From contig NZ_JACBNX010000002.1 of assembly GCF_013403875.1 (NCBI RefSeq), positions 189,889-253,465 of the forward strand: a DNA stretch of 63,577 bases. Direction: 5' to 3'. This document shows, piece by piece, positions 52,727-61,542 of this stretch (positions are counted from its first letter, which is position 1; every line of letters starts with the position of its first letter). The notes under the pieces are model-generated. The model was given only the letters and a program-made list of their open reading frames with translations. It was not told the origin of the DNA and did no database searches. The DNA comes from Burkholderia guangdongensis. GTDB lineage: Bacteria > Pseudomonadota > Gammaproteobacteria > Burkholderiales > Burkholderiaceae. The translations under genes and the position numbers were made by a program.

Positions 52727-53535
52727 TACGCGGCCCGCACGACGGCCGCGCCGTACTTGTGCTCGAGGCGGCGCACCGCGAAATGCCCGTGCGCCATCTG
52801 CTGGAAGTGATCGATGAACAGCGTGTTGACGGTGGCGCCGAGCACCGCGCCGAGCGCCGGAATCGACTTCGCGGCCATCTGCTCGGTCACCTGCACCGAG
52901 AACCGCGACGCGACCGTCTGCACGAGCCGGAACAGCGCGGCCGAGCCGTGCGACGCGATCCCCTTCGACGCGATCTCCGACGACGCCCGCGAGATCGCCT
53001 GCGCGAGCGCCGCACGCATCGCGAAGTAGCCGAGATCCGCGTCGCCTTCCTTCGGCAGCGCCGCGCTGCCCATCCCGAGCACCGCGAGACACTGCAACTG
53101 CGTGTCGATCGACGACAGATCCTCGCCCTCGCTGCGCGCGATGTCGCAAACCGAGCGGAAGATCAGCGTCGTCGTGACCGGCAGCTCGACCGGCAGCGCG
53201 ACGAAGCCGAACGCGCCGCCCGCCGCGCCGGTCGTCGCGACCGCGAGCTTGTGCAGCAGGTTGCTCGGCTTGTCGGGCGCGTCGTCGGCGTTCGGCCGGC
53301 CGAGCGTGCGCAGCGCGATGTTCAGGCACTTGCGCAGTGCGATCTGCGTCGCGTCGTGGATCTTGCCGGTCGCGAAGTCCGGCAGCTTGCCGATCATCTT
53401 CTCGATCGGCGCGCCGACGACGCTCGTCAGCTTCATCGTCAGCGACGGGCTGTCGAGCCGCTGCTTCGCGCGTCGCAGCGCATCCAGGTCTTGATCGGAC
53501 AGCGTCGTCGCGACGCCGATTGAAATCGGTTCCAT
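52696..53535 (-). CDS. EcsC family protein
   Basis: A 279-residue protein matching the EcsC family: RAKQRLDSPSLTMKLTSVVG at the start, GAFGFVALPVELPVTTTLIF in the middle and KSIPALGAVLGATVNTLFID near the end. The hydrophobic stretches suggest membrane association. The function of the family is not established. I chose ATG 53535 (MEPISIGVATT), preceded by GGGAGAG. It converges on, and overlaps by 31 bases, the hydrolase gene. Confidence 0.85.
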   Translation of the reverse strand: MEPISIGVATTLSDQDLDALRRAKQRLDSPSLTMKLTSVVGAPIEKMIGKLPDFATGKIHDATQIALRKCLNIALRTLGRPNADDAPDKPSNLLHKLAVATTGAAGGAFGFVALPVELPVTTTLIFRSVCDIARSEGEDLSSIDTQLQCLAVLGMGSAALPKEGDADLGYFAMRAALAQAISRASSEIASKGIASHGSAALFRLVQTVASRFSVQVTEQMAAKSIPALGAVLGATVNTLFIDHFQQMAHGHFAVRRLEHKYGAAVVRAAYQAIDASPTR

Positions 53536-53607
53536 TTCTCTCCCTCGCGGTGGCGTTTCGCCGCGCATACACGCATTCAGGCCGTCGCCAGCATACCCCA
53601 CCCATGC

Positions 53608-53636
53608 TAGAATCCCGAATTCTTTGACTCGTCAAA
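53608..53636 (+). promoter_or_regulatory. Extended -10 and palindromic operator for the EmrB-type exporter/MarR operon
   Basis: TGCTAGAAT (extended -10, TAGAAT at 53608-53613) is followed about 10 bases later by TTTGAC-TC-GTCAAA (53623-53636). The dyad covers the start-site region, the right place for repression by the MarR protein encoded at 55272. Confidence 0.55.
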
Positions 53637-53653
53637 AGTTGCGCTAACAAAAA

Positions 53654-55249
53654 ATGGCCCTTCATACCGCCGCCCACCATTCGAGCGGGCAAGTGCTGCC
53701 GTTCCGGGAATCACTGCTCGCGATGCTCGGCATGTCGTTCGTCACGATGCTCGTCGCGCTCGACCAGACCGTCGTCGGCACCGCGCTACCGACGATCGTC
53801 TCCGAACTGAGAGGGTTCGATCTCTATGCGTGGGTGGCGACGTCGTATCTGCTGACGTCGGTGATCACCGTGCCGATCTTCGGCCGGCTCGGCGACCACT
53901 ACGGGCGCAAGCCGTTCGTGATCGCGTCGATCGTCGTGTTCACCGGTGCGTCGGCGCTGTGCGGGATGGCGAACAGCATGCTGTTCCTCGTGCTCGCGCG
54001 CGGCCTGCAGGGGATCGGCGGCGGGATGCTGGTCGGCACCGCGTTCGCGTGCGTGCCCGATCTGTTCCCCGATTCGGTCGTCCGGCTGCGCTGGCAGGTG
54101 ATCCTGAGCTCCGCGTTCGGGATCGCGAACGCGATCGGCCCGTCGCTCGGCGGCTTCCTGACCCAGTATTACGGCTGGCGCTCGGTGTTCTACGTGAACC
54201 TGCCGGTCGGCCTGCTGTCGCTGTTCTTCGTATGGCGCTATCTGCCGCACCTGCGGCAGGCCGATGACGACCGCCAGATGAGTCTCGACTGGCCCGGCGC
54301 GCTGCTGATCGCACTGACGCTCGGCTCGATGCAGCTGTTCGTCGAATGGTTGCCGAAGTACGGGATCGCGAGCTGGGCGACGCTGCTGCTCGTCGTCACG
54401 GTCGGCGCGGGCGCCGCGCTGTGGCACTGGGAGAAGCGCTGCGAACATCCGATTCTGCCGTTCGACATGTTCCGCAACCGCTCGCTGTCCGCGCTGTTCG
54501 TGCTCGCGATCCTGGCCGGCATGGCGATGCTGTCGCTGCTGTTCTATGCGCCGCTGCTGTTCCAGGGCGGCTTCGGCATGTCGCCGAAGGACGCGGGCCT
54601 CGTGATCACGCCGCTCGTCGTGTTCATCACGATCGGCAGCATCATGAACGGCCGCATCGTCACGCGGATCCGGAACCCGAACGCGATGCTTCGGATCGGC
54701 TTCGCGCTGTTCGCGCTGACGTGCGCGGGCATTACCGTCGCGACGCGCGCGATGCCGACCTGGGCGCTGATGTCGCTGATGGTCGCGGGCGGCGTCGGGC
54801 TCGGTTTCGTGCTGCCGAACCTGACCGTGTTCGCGCAGCAGACGGCCGGGCGCCAGCACCTCGGCATCGCGACCGCGCTGCTGCAGTCGCTGCGGATGGT
54901 CGGCGGGATGGTCGGCACTGCGATCACCGGCACGCTGGTGAACCAGATGTACGGCAACGGCGTGCGCAGCGCGCTCGATGCCGACCACGCGCTGCACTGG
55001 TATGCGCAGCTCGCCGATCCGCAGATCCTGATCGACCGCGCCGCGCAAAGCAGCCTCGTCGCGGAGCTTGGGCGCGCCGGGCACAACGGCGCGCTGCTGC
55101 TCGAGTCGGCCCGCGAATCGCTGGTCGGCGCGATCCACCTCGGCATCGCGCTGTCGGCGGTCGTCGCGGTCTATGCGGTGTGGCACTGCGGCCGCGTGCC
55201 GCCGGTCAAGCTGCGGCGCGCGGTCGAGCCGAGCGTCGTCGTCGAATAA
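53654..55249 (+). CDS. MFS drug exporter of the DHA2 (EmrB/QacA) family, 14 segments
   Basis: A 531-residue exporter. Motif A appears as GRLGDHYGRKPFVIASIVVF, motif C-like ANAIGPSLGGFLTQYYGWRS and the opening VTMLVALDQTVVGTALPTIV are typical of DHA2 (14 membrane segments). No membrane-fusion partner (EmrA) is beside it. ATG 53654 is preceded only by an A-rich tract, so translation initiation may be weak. A MarR regulator follows after 22 bases; together they form a drug- or phenolic-responsive efflux unit, substrate unknown. Confidence 0.92.
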   Translation: MALHTAAHHSSGQVLPFRESLLAMLGMSFVTMLVALDQTVVGTALPTIVSELRGFDLYAWVATSYLLTSVITVPIFGRLGDHYGRKPFVIASIVVFTGASALCGMANSMLFLVLARGLQGIGGGMLVGTAFACVPDLFPDSVVRLRWQVILSSAFGIANAIGPSLGGFLTQYYGWRSVFYVNLPVGLLSLFFVWRYLPHLRQADDDRQMSLDWPGALLIALTLGSMQLFVEWLPKYGIASWATLLLVVTVGAGAALWHWEKRCEHPILPFDMFRNRSLSALFVLAILAGMAMLSLLFYAPLLFQGGFGMSPKDAGLVITPLVVFITIGSIMNGRIVTRIRNPNAMLRIGFALFALTCAGITVATRAMPTWALMSLMVAGGVGLGFVLPNLTVFAQQTAGRQHLGIATALLQSLRMVGGMVGTAITGTLVNQMYGNGVRSALDADHALHWYAQLADPQILIDRAAQSSLVAELGRAGHNGALLLESARESLVGAIHLGIALSAVVAVYAVWHCGRVPPVKLRRAVEPSVVVE

Positions 55250-55271
55250 CCCCCGGAGTCGGATTCAACGC

Positions 55272-55730
55272 ATGGAAGAACAGGATCGCGTCGCGATTTT
55301 TCAGCAGTTCGGACGCACGTATCGCGCATTCATGTCCGCGTTCGAGTCGCAGGTCGGGCAGCCGATGCCGCGCTGGCGGATCATGGTCATGCTCGACCGG
55401 TTCGGCGGGCGCTCGTCGCAGAAGCGGCTCGTCGAGGTGCTGCGCGTCGACCCGGGCGCGCTGACGCGCCAGTTGAAGGCGCTCGAGGCGCTCGGCTGGG
55501 TCGAGCGCGAATCGGACGCGCGCGACAACCGCGTGACGAACGTGAGCCTGACCGCGGACGGGCGCGCCGCGTTCGACGCGGGCGTGCCGCGCCGCAACGC
55601 GTTCCTGCGCGAGACGATGACCGTGTTGCCGGACGACGCGCTGACCGCGCTCTCGGGCGCGCTCGCGACGCTCGAATCGCGGATCGTAGAGGTCGGCGCG
55701 CATTCGGACGAACAGTCCGGCGCGCGCTGA
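55272..55730 (+). CDS. MarR family transcriptional regulator
   Basis: A 152-residue winged-helix regulator. The recognition helix is in LVEVLRVDPGALTRQLKALE and the wing in LGWVERESDARDNRVTNVSL (D-x-R-D-x-R type). It lies directly after the exporter and probably represses it through the palindrome at 53623-53636, releasing DNA when an aromatic ligand binds. Ligand unknown. ATG 55272 has GGAG upstream. Confidence 0.92.
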   Translation: MEEQDRVAIFQQFGRTYRAFMSAFESQVGQPMPRWRIMVMLDRFGGRSSQKRLVEVLRVDPGALTRQLKALEALGWVERESDARDNRVTNVSLTADGRAAFDAGVPRRNAFLRETMTVLPDDALTALSGALATLESRIVEVGAHSDEQSGAR

Positions 55731-55761
55731 GCGGGCCGCGCGCGGCGCCGGTCGGCCGCCG

Positions 55762-55826
55762 CGCCGGTCAGACGCGCCGGTCAGACGCGCCGGTCAGACG
55801 CGCCGGTCAGACGCGCCGGTAAGACG
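55762..55826. repeat. Five tandem 13-bp repeats (CGCCGGTCAGACG)
   Basis: Four perfect copies and one with a single change (GGTAAGACG) fill the short gap between the convergent marR-like and D-amino-acid dehydratase genes. Confidence 0.9.
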
Positions 55827-55869
55827 CGACTCGCGCACGTCGGGTGCGCGTCAGGCGCGCATCAGAACA

Positions 55870-57150
55870 TCAGAAGAACGTTTCGATCACTTCCTTCACG
55901 CGGAACTGCGGATCGAGGACGAGCAGCTGGCGCCACTTGTCGAACGTCAGGCATGGGTGCGAGATGTCGAACGCGATCATGTCGCCGACCTTCAGGTCCG
56001 CGCCGGGCGCGATCTGCAGGTACGCGTGCTGGTCCATCAGCCCGGTGATCGCCCAGCCCTCGCTCTCGGCGACGTCGCGCGGCGCGGTGTCGCGGCCCGG
56101 GCGGAAGTGGCGCGCGGGTTCCGGCAGGCCGGCGTCGAACGCGGAGTCGCGCTTGCCGAGCGCGACGATCGCGCGGTCCGGCTCCGGCACCGACTGCACG
56201 TACGCCCACAGTTGCAGCGCGGGCAGCAGCCCTTCGCCCATCTTGCGCGCGATCGGGTTGCGCGCGAACACGCCGGTTTGCGCGTGCTTGTAGATGCCGA
56301 CGTCGTGCGTCAGATAGCAGCCGGGGCGCAGCACGACTTCCGCGAAGCCCGCGTCCGACGCTTTCGCGAACTCTTCCGCGACGACGTCGTACCACGCGGA
56401 GCCCGCGCCCGACAGGATCGCCGGCGTGCGCGCGAAGCGGCCGGCGGCGGCGAGCTCGCGCGTCAGCGCGACCGCGCCCTGCAGGAACGCGCGGATGTCG
56501 GCTTCCTCCTTCAGCACGCCTTCGTACAGCTCGATCCCGGCGAGCTTTACCGTATCCGGATACCGCGCGATCGCGTCGAGCACCGCCTGGCGCTGCGCGT
56601 CGTCGCGCACGCCGGTGCGGCCGCCCGGCACGCCGAGCTCGAGCAGCACGTTGAGCGTCTTCTTCTTCTCGCCGAAGAAGCGGCCGAGCTGATCGACGCC
56701 GTCGGCCGAATCGACGAGGCAGAAGAATTCGAACTCCGGATCCGACATCAGCTCGGCGATCATCATCATGTTGTGGCGACCGACGAGCTGGTTCGCGAGC
56801 AGCACGCGGCGCACGCCGCCGTGATACGCGGCGCGCGTCTGATGCGCGGTCGCGAGCGTGATGCCCCACGCGCCGGCGTCGAGCTGGCGGCGGAACAGCT
56901 GCGGCGCCATCGTCGTCTTGCCGTGCGGCGCGAACTTCACGCCGTATTCCTGGACGAACGCCTGCATCCACTTCAGGTTGTGCTCGATGCGATCCTCGTA
57001 CAGCACGGCGGCCGGCAGGCTCACATCCTCCGCGAGCAGATTCCATTCGAGCCGGCGCGCGTCGGATAGCGGCACGCTCGCGCCCGGCAGATTGCCGAGG
57101 CCCTTGCCGAACGGATCGATCGAGGTTTCCTGATAGTTTGTAACTTTCAT
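55870..57150 (-). CDS. D-amino-acid dehydratase/deaminase, DSD1/D-threonine-aldolase-like (PLP and metal)
   Basis: A 426-residue fold-type III PLP enzyme. The PLP lysine is K78 in FAPHGKTTMAPQLF; the metal site His398-x-Cys400 is in DISHPCLTFDKW, as in eukaryotic-type D-serine dehydratase. Other blocks: LVDSADGVDQLGRFF and the glycine loop LSGAGSAWYDVV. It should deaminate D-serine/D-threonine-type substrates or cleave D-threonine. I chose ATG 57150 (MKVTNYQETSIDPFG), with GGAGCGGGA upstream. It is divergent from the RpiR-D-aminoacylase-RidA operon and part of one D-amino-acid pathway. Confidence 0.85.
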   Translation of the reverse strand: MKVTNYQETSIDPFGKGLGNLPGASVPLSDARRLEWNLLAEDVSLPAAVLYEDRIEHNLKWMQAFVQEYGVKFAPHGKTTMAPQLFRRQLDAGAWGITLATAHQTRAAYHGGVRRVLLANQLVGRHNMMMIAELMSDPEFEFFCLVDSADGVDQLGRFFGEKKKTLNVLLELGVPGGRTGVRDDAQRQAVLDAIARYPDTVKLAGIELYEGVLKEEADIRAFLQGAVALTRELAAAGRFARTPAILSGAGSAWYDVVAEEFAKASDAGFAEVVLRPGCYLTHDVGIYKHAQTGVFARNPIARKMGEGLLPALQLWAYVQSVPEPDRAIVALGKRDSAFDAGLPEPARHFRPGRDTAPRDVAESEGWAITGLMDQHAYLQIAPGADLKVGDMIAFDISHPCLTFDKWRQLLVLDPQFRVKEVIETFF

Positions 57151-57188
57151 TTCATCCCGCTCCATCATCGATATGTATGGTCCCAACA

Positions 57189-57245
57189 TTGACACGTGAA
57201 TGGTACAGAAAGTAGCATCGGCGCGGTGATGTTATTTAGTAACAT
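57189..57245 (+). promoter_or_regulatory. Promoter and palindromic operator of the RpiR/D-aminoacylase operon
   Basis: TTGACA (57189-57194) and TAGCAT (57213-57218) are 18 bp apart. ATGTTATTTAGTAACAT (57229-57245) is a dyad (ATGTTA-TTTAG-TAACAT) just downstream of the -10, overlapping the likely start site. It lies in the divergent gap, so one regulator could control both arms. Confidence 0.55.
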
Positions 57246-57269
57246 GGTGCGCCGCAACGATTCCCGCAG

Positions 57270-58283
57270 ATGAATCCATCCGCTGTCCAATCCGTCGGTC
57301 AGTCGACCGTTGCGCCGGCCGCCGAATCCGCCGCGGCCGCCGAATCCGCCGCGTCGGCCGAATCCGCCGCGTCGACCGCATCCGCCGCGTCGGCCGCATC
57401 GGGCGTCCAGCCGGCCGTCGACATCGTCGCGCGGATCACCGAATGCGCGCCCGAGCTGCGCGACGCCGAGCGCAAGGTTGCCGCGTTCATTCTCGCGGAT
57501 CTTGCGCGCGCCGCGCACGCGAGCATCGGCACGCTCGCGCGCGACGCGGACGTCAGCATCGCCACCGTCACGCGCTTCGCGAAGGCGGTGGGCTGCCGCG
57601 ACGTGCGCGAGCTGAAGGTGCTCGTCGCGCAGGCGGCGGCCGTCGGCCAGCGCTTCCTCACGCCCGCCGGCGCGGCCGACGCGCGGGACACGAACCCGGC
57701 GTTGCTCGTCTACGAGGAGATTCAGCTCGCGCTCGCGCACAATCATCAGCTGCTGCGGCAGATGTCGTTCGACGCGGCCGCGGCCGCGCTCGTCGGCGCG
57801 AAGATGATCTACGTGTACGGGCAGGGCGGCGGCTCGACCGCGCTCGCGGACGAGCTGCGCTTTCGGCTCGTGCGTTTCGGCCGGCCGGTCGCGAGCTATC
57901 AGGACAGCGTGCTGCAGCGGATGGTTGCGGCGACTGTGTCGCGCGAGCAGGTGATCGTCGCGCTGTCGACGACGGGCCGCGTGCCCGAGCTGCTCGAGAG
58001 CTGCGCGCTCGCGAAGCGCTACGGCGCGACGCTGATCGCGCTGACCGCGCCCGCGTCGCCGCTCGCGCAGCTCGCCGATCACCTGATTCCGGTGGTCGCG
58101 TTCGAAACCGACTTCATTTTCAAGCCATCGACATCGCGCTACGCGATGATGATGGCGCTCGACGTGCTCGTCACCGAGGTCGCGCTGCGGCTCGGCGACG
58201 CGTGCCGTGAATCGTTGCGCCGCATCAAGCATGCGCTCGACGCGCATCGCGGCGGCGGAGACCGTCAACCGGTAGGAGACTGA
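57270..58283 (+). CDS. RpiR/MurR family transcriptional regulator
   Basis: A 337-residue regulator: about 45 Ala/Ser-rich residues of repeated A-A-E-S type, then an HTH_6 domain (about 50-125, DVSIATVTRFAKAVGCRDVR) and a SIS domain (about 170-310, IYVYGQGGGSTALADELRFR). The SIS domain probably binds a sugar- or amino-acid-derived effector. Its stop is 3 bases before the D-aminoacylase start, so it is coupled. It most likely acts on the palindrome at 57229-57245. The low-complexity N-terminus is unusual for the family. Confidence 0.88.
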   Translation: MNPSAVQSVGQSTVAPAAESAAAAESAASAESAASTASAASAASGVQPAVDIVARITECAPELRDAERKVAAFILADLARAAHASIGTLARDADVSIATVTRFAKAVGCRDVRELKVLVAQAAAVGQRFLTPAGAADARDTNPALLVYEEIQLALAHNHQLLRQMSFDAAAAALVGAKMIYVYGQGGGSTALADELRFRLVRFGRPVASYQDSVLQRMVAATVSREQVIVALSTTGRVPELLESCALAKRYGATLIALTAPASPLAQLADHLIPVVAFETDFIFKPSTSRYAMMMALDVLVTEVALRLGDACRESLRRIKHALDAHRGGGDRQPVGD

Positions 58284-58286
58284 CCC

Positions 58287-59768
58287 ATGCATTCGCACCC
58301 CGAAGCCGCCGATACGCTGATCGTCGGCGCCCAGCTTTACGACGGCACCGGCGCGCCGCCCGTCGAGCGCGACGTCGCGATCCGCAACGGCATGATCGCC
58401 GCGATCGGCAATCTGTCGAACTGGCTGGCCGAAGAGGTCGTCGAAGCGAACGGCCGTGCGCTCGCGCCCGGCTTCATCGACGTCCACACGCACGACGACA
58501 CGCACGTGATCCGCTCGCCGCAGATGCTGCCGAAGATCACGCAGGGCGTGACGACGGTGATCGTCGGCAACTGCGGGATCAGCGCGTCGCCGGTCACGCT
58601 AGCGGGCGACCCGCCGGATCCGATGAACCTGCTCGGCGATCGCGGCGCGTTCCTGTATCCGACGTTCGCCGACTACGTCGCCGCGGTGAACGACGCGCGG
58701 CCGGCCGTGAACGTCGCGGCGCTGATCGGCCACACCGCGCTGCGCAACAATCACATGGACCGCCTGGATCGAGCGGCGACCGACGCCGAGGTTGCCGGAA
58801 TGCGCGCGCAGCTCGAGGAGGCGCTCGCGAACGGCGCGCTCGGCCTGTCGACCGGGCTCGCATACGGCTCCGCGTTCTCGGCGACGCCCGACGAGGTGAT
58901 GGCGCTAGCCGAGCCGCTCGCGAATGCGGGCGCGCTGTACACGACGCACATGCGCACCGAGTTCGACGCGATTCTCGACGCGATGGACGAGGCGTACCGC
59001 GTCGGCCGCCACGCGAAGGTGCCGGTCATCATCTCGCACCTGAAGTGCGCGGGGCCGTCGAACTGGGGGCGCAGCACCGAGGTGCTCGCGTCGCTCGAGC
59101 GCGCGCGCGGCTATCAGCCGGTCGGCTGCGACTGCTATCCGTACAGCCGCAGCTCGTCGACGCTCGACCTCAAGCAGGTGACGGGTGACATCGACATCAC
59201 GATCACGTGGTCGGAGCCGCATCCGGAAGTCGCGGGCAAGCTGTTGAAGGCGATCGCGGCCGATTGGGGCGTGACCGAGCAGGAGGCCGCGCAGAAGATC
59301 CGGCCGGCGGGCGCGGTGTATCACAACATGTCGGAGGACGACGTGCGGCGGATCCTGTCGCATCCGGCGACGATGGTCGGCTCCGACGGGTTGCCGAACG
59401 ATCCGCTGCCGCATCCGCGGCTGTGGGGCGCGTTCCCGCGCGTGCTCGGCCATTACGCGCGCGATACGGGGCTGCTGCCGCTCGAGGAGGCGGTGCGCAA
59501 GATGACGTCGCTATCCGCGCGGCGCTATGGGATCGTCGGGCGCGGCGAGGTGCACGTGGGCTTCCACGCGGATCTCGTGCTGTTCGATCCGGACCGCGTG
59601 ATCGACGCGGCGACGTTCGATCGCCCGCAGCAACCGGCGCACGGGATCGACGCGGTGTGGGTCAACGGCGTGCTGACCTACCGCGACGGCCAGCCGACCG
59701 GCGAGCGCGCGGGCGGCTTCGTCGCGCGCGGCGCGCGAGTGCCGGTGTCGGCCGAAGCGGCGTTTTGA
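58287..59768 (+). CDS. D-aminoacylase (N-acyl-D-amino-acid deacylase)
   Basis: A 493-residue metal hydrolase of the amidohydrolase superfamily. The metal motif H67-x-H69 is in FIDVHTHDD, the ligand C96 in GNCGIS, and the catalytic aspartate in VGSDGLPND, as in the Alcaligenes enzyme. Substrate-site stretch STGLAYG is conserved. It frees D-amino acids from N-acyl forms; the products would feed the dehydratase encoded at 55870. ATG 58287 has GGAG in the end of rpiR. Confidence 0.92.
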   Translation: MHSHPEAADTLIVGAQLYDGTGAPPVERDVAIRNGMIAAIGNLSNWLAEEVVEANGRALAPGFIDVHTHDDTHVIRSPQMLPKITQGVTTVIVGNCGISASPVTLAGDPPDPMNLLGDRGAFLYPTFADYVAAVNDARPAVNVAALIGHTALRNNHMDRLDRAATDAEVAGMRAQLEEALANGALGLSTGLAYGSAFSATPDEVMALAEPLANAGALYTTHMRTEFDAILDAMDEAYRVGRHAKVPVIISHLKCAGPSNWGRSTEVLASLERARGYQPVGCDCYPYSRSSSTLDLKQVTGDIDITITWSEPHPEVAGKLLKAIAADWGVTEQEAAQKIRPAGAVYHNMSEDDVRRILSHPATMVGSDGLPNDPLPHPRLWGAFPRVLGHYARDTGLLPLEEAVRKMTSLSARRYGIVGRGEVHVGFHADLVLFDPDRVIDAATFDRPQQPAHGIDAVWVNGVLTYRDGQPTGERAGGFVARGARVPVSAEAAF

Positions 59769-59880
59769 CGGCGATAGCGGACGGCGGACGACGCGAGAGC
59801 GGATTCGGATTCATCATCGTCGCGTGCCGTGATGGAAGGCGGCGCGTGCATTCATAACCGAAGCAACCAGGAGTGAAGCA

Positions 59881-60267
59881 ATGAAGCGATATGGGATTGG
59901 CGAAGCGAAGGGCACCGGCGGCCAGGTGATGCCGTTTGCGCGCGCGGTCGAGGCGGACGGCTGGCTGTACGTGTCCGGCCAGACGCCGATGGTGAACGGC
60001 GAGGTCGTCGAGGGCGGGATCGTCACGCAATCGAAGCAGGCGATCGAGAACGTGATCGCGATCCTGAAGGAAGCGGGCTACGGGCTCGAGCACGTCGTGC
60101 GCTGCGGCGTGTGGCTCGACGACGCGCGCGATTTCGCGTCGTTCAACAAGGTGTTCATTTCGTACTTCGGCGAGCATCCGCCGGCGCGCGCGGCCGTGCA
60201 GTCGAGCATGGTGATCGATTGCAAGGTCGAGGTTGATTGTATTGCTTATAAGGCGCCGGGGAAGTAA
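59881..60267 (+). CDS. RidA family protein (enamine/imine deaminase)
   Basis: A 128-residue RidA/YjgF protein. The conserved arginine is in HPPARAAVQSS and the C-terminal block VIDCKVEVDCIAY is typical. RidA proteins hydrolyse reactive enamines released by PLP dehydratases, which fits the D-amino-acid dehydratase encoded across the divergent promoter. GGAG precedes ATG 59881. It is the last gene of rpiR-D-aminoacylase-ridA, 112 bases after the second. Confidence 0.9.
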   Translation: MKRYGIGEAKGTGGQVMPFARAVEADGWLYVSGQTPMVNGEVVEGGIVTQSKQAIENVIAILKEAGYGLEHVVRCGVWLDDARDFASFNKVFISYFGEHPPARAAVQSSMVIDCKVEVDCIAYKAPGK

Positions 60268-60294
60268 CGGGGCGGGCGGTTTGATCCCGGCAAC

Positions 60295-60328
60295 GGGCCG
60301 GTGCGCGAGGGGCGTGCCGGCCCATTTT
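60295..60328 (+). terminator. Terminator after the RidA gene
   Basis: GGGCCGG pairs with CCGGCCC around a partly paired GC-rich inner loop, followed by ATTTT. Beyond it, 60329-60465 is AT-richer than the rest of the window and shows only weak promoter-like bases. Confidence 0.55.
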
Positions 60329-60465
60329 GCGTTTACGGGGCGAGCGTGCGTTGGGTTAATCTCCATCTCGCATGCTGGTGTATTTGACTGTAGAATCGCG
60401 CGGGAGAGCGCCCATGTCATTTCGATGACAATAAAGAGTAGTCAAAAAGTAATAAAGGGATGGAA

Positions 60466-61542
60466 ATGCGTGCACGAGACATTGTGGGGGCCATTCGAGG
60501 TCGCCTGATGCCGATAGCAGTCTTCTGCGGGATCATTTTTGTTGCCCTGGGTCTGTTCACTTTCAACGCGCGGGCAGGAGAATTGCCATCATCGGCCAGC
60601 AAACCGAGCCTTACCACGTCCGATCTACCGCGCAACGAAAAACCGCCCCTCTTTGATCCGCATCGAAAGAGCTTTACGTGCGTTTATCAGAATCAGCATG
60701 TGCCGCCTGTCGATCCCCAGGCAGAGTTGTGGTTTCAGCAGGCTCTCGTGCTCGACAACCCGGATATCTACTACGAGAAGCGTGACTATCCGAAGATTTA
60801 CCAGCTATACGCTCAGGCTGCCGATCGCGGTAGCTGGAAAGCCATGCTCAATCTTGCTTCGTTGATTCTAAGTAGTTATCCGGGAGTGCCTCAGCACGAT
60901 CCTGAAATCGCGATTGAATGGGTTGAGAAAGCGATGCGGTTAGGCGTACCCGACGCATACGACATGATGGGCACGTACCATCAGAACGGGATGATCAAGG
61001 GAGGCAATGCAAACAGCGCCTATGCATTTTTTCAACGTGCAGCGGACATGGGTAGCCCCTCGGCCCAAGCGTTTCTCGGTTTTAGGATGAGTGGGAGCTA
61101 CGACAGTCCAGATGGTGAATTCTGGGGGAATTCGGCCATTGGCATGAAAATGTTGCAATGTGCACTTGCCCAAGGCTATGGGGACGCCGCTTACGACTTG
61201 GGTGGCTTATATAAGGGAACTACGCCTGAGTCAAAACTTCAGGCACTCAAGGTCTTGCACGAAGGCGTAAAGCTTGGATGCGCAAAATGTGCAAGCGATT
61301 TAGCGTCCGAATTTCGTGGATTTGACTTGGCCAGCGGCAACAATCTTATCGGCCATGTCGACACAGCACGCGCCGAACGCTATTTCAAGTTGGGAGAGGC
61401 ACTGGAGCACTATCAAGGTCGCCTGAAATTGCCGAACCTGGACGAGGTTCTCCCGTTGCCACCCGCTCCACTCCCCAAATGGGACGGGAATGCGAAGACG
61501 CTGATCGACGCTGCGAAGCCGGTCAATCCGCCAGCGAAATAG
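60466..61542 (+). CDS. Exported Sel1/TPR-like repeat protein, paralogue 1 of 3
   Basis: A 358-residue protein with a signal peptide (MPIAVFCGIIFVALGLFTFN, then ARAGE) and Sel1-like helical repeats (about 95-290). Key segments: FTCVYQNQHVPPVDPQAELW, WKAMLNLASLILSSYPGVPQ, and AYAFFQRAADMGSPSAQAFL, a block I associate with DUF6396 proteins. ATG 60466 fits the AAGGGA site better than ATG 60460; ATG 60508 is also possible. GC is lower than in the core. Relatives that I recall sit next to type VI secretion effectors, suggesting an immunity or adaptor role, but no such effector is in view. Confidence 0.75.
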   Translation: MRARDIVGAIRGRLMPIAVFCGIIFVALGLFTFNARAGELPSSASKPSLTTSDLPRNEKPPLFDPHRKSFTCVYQNQHVPPVDPQAELWFQQALVLDNPDIYYEKRDYPKIYQLYAQAADRGSWKAMLNLASLILSSYPGVPQHDPEIAIEWVEKAMRLGVPDAYDMMGTYHQNGMIKGGNANSAYAFFQRAADMGSPSAQAFLGFRMSGSYDSPDGEFWGNSAIGMKMLQCALAQGYGDAAYDLGGLYKGTTPESKLQALKVLHEGVKLGCAKCASDLASEFRGFDLASGNNLIGHVDTARAERYFKLGEALEHYQGRLKLPNLDEVLPLPPAPLPKWDGNAKTLIDAAKPVNPPAK

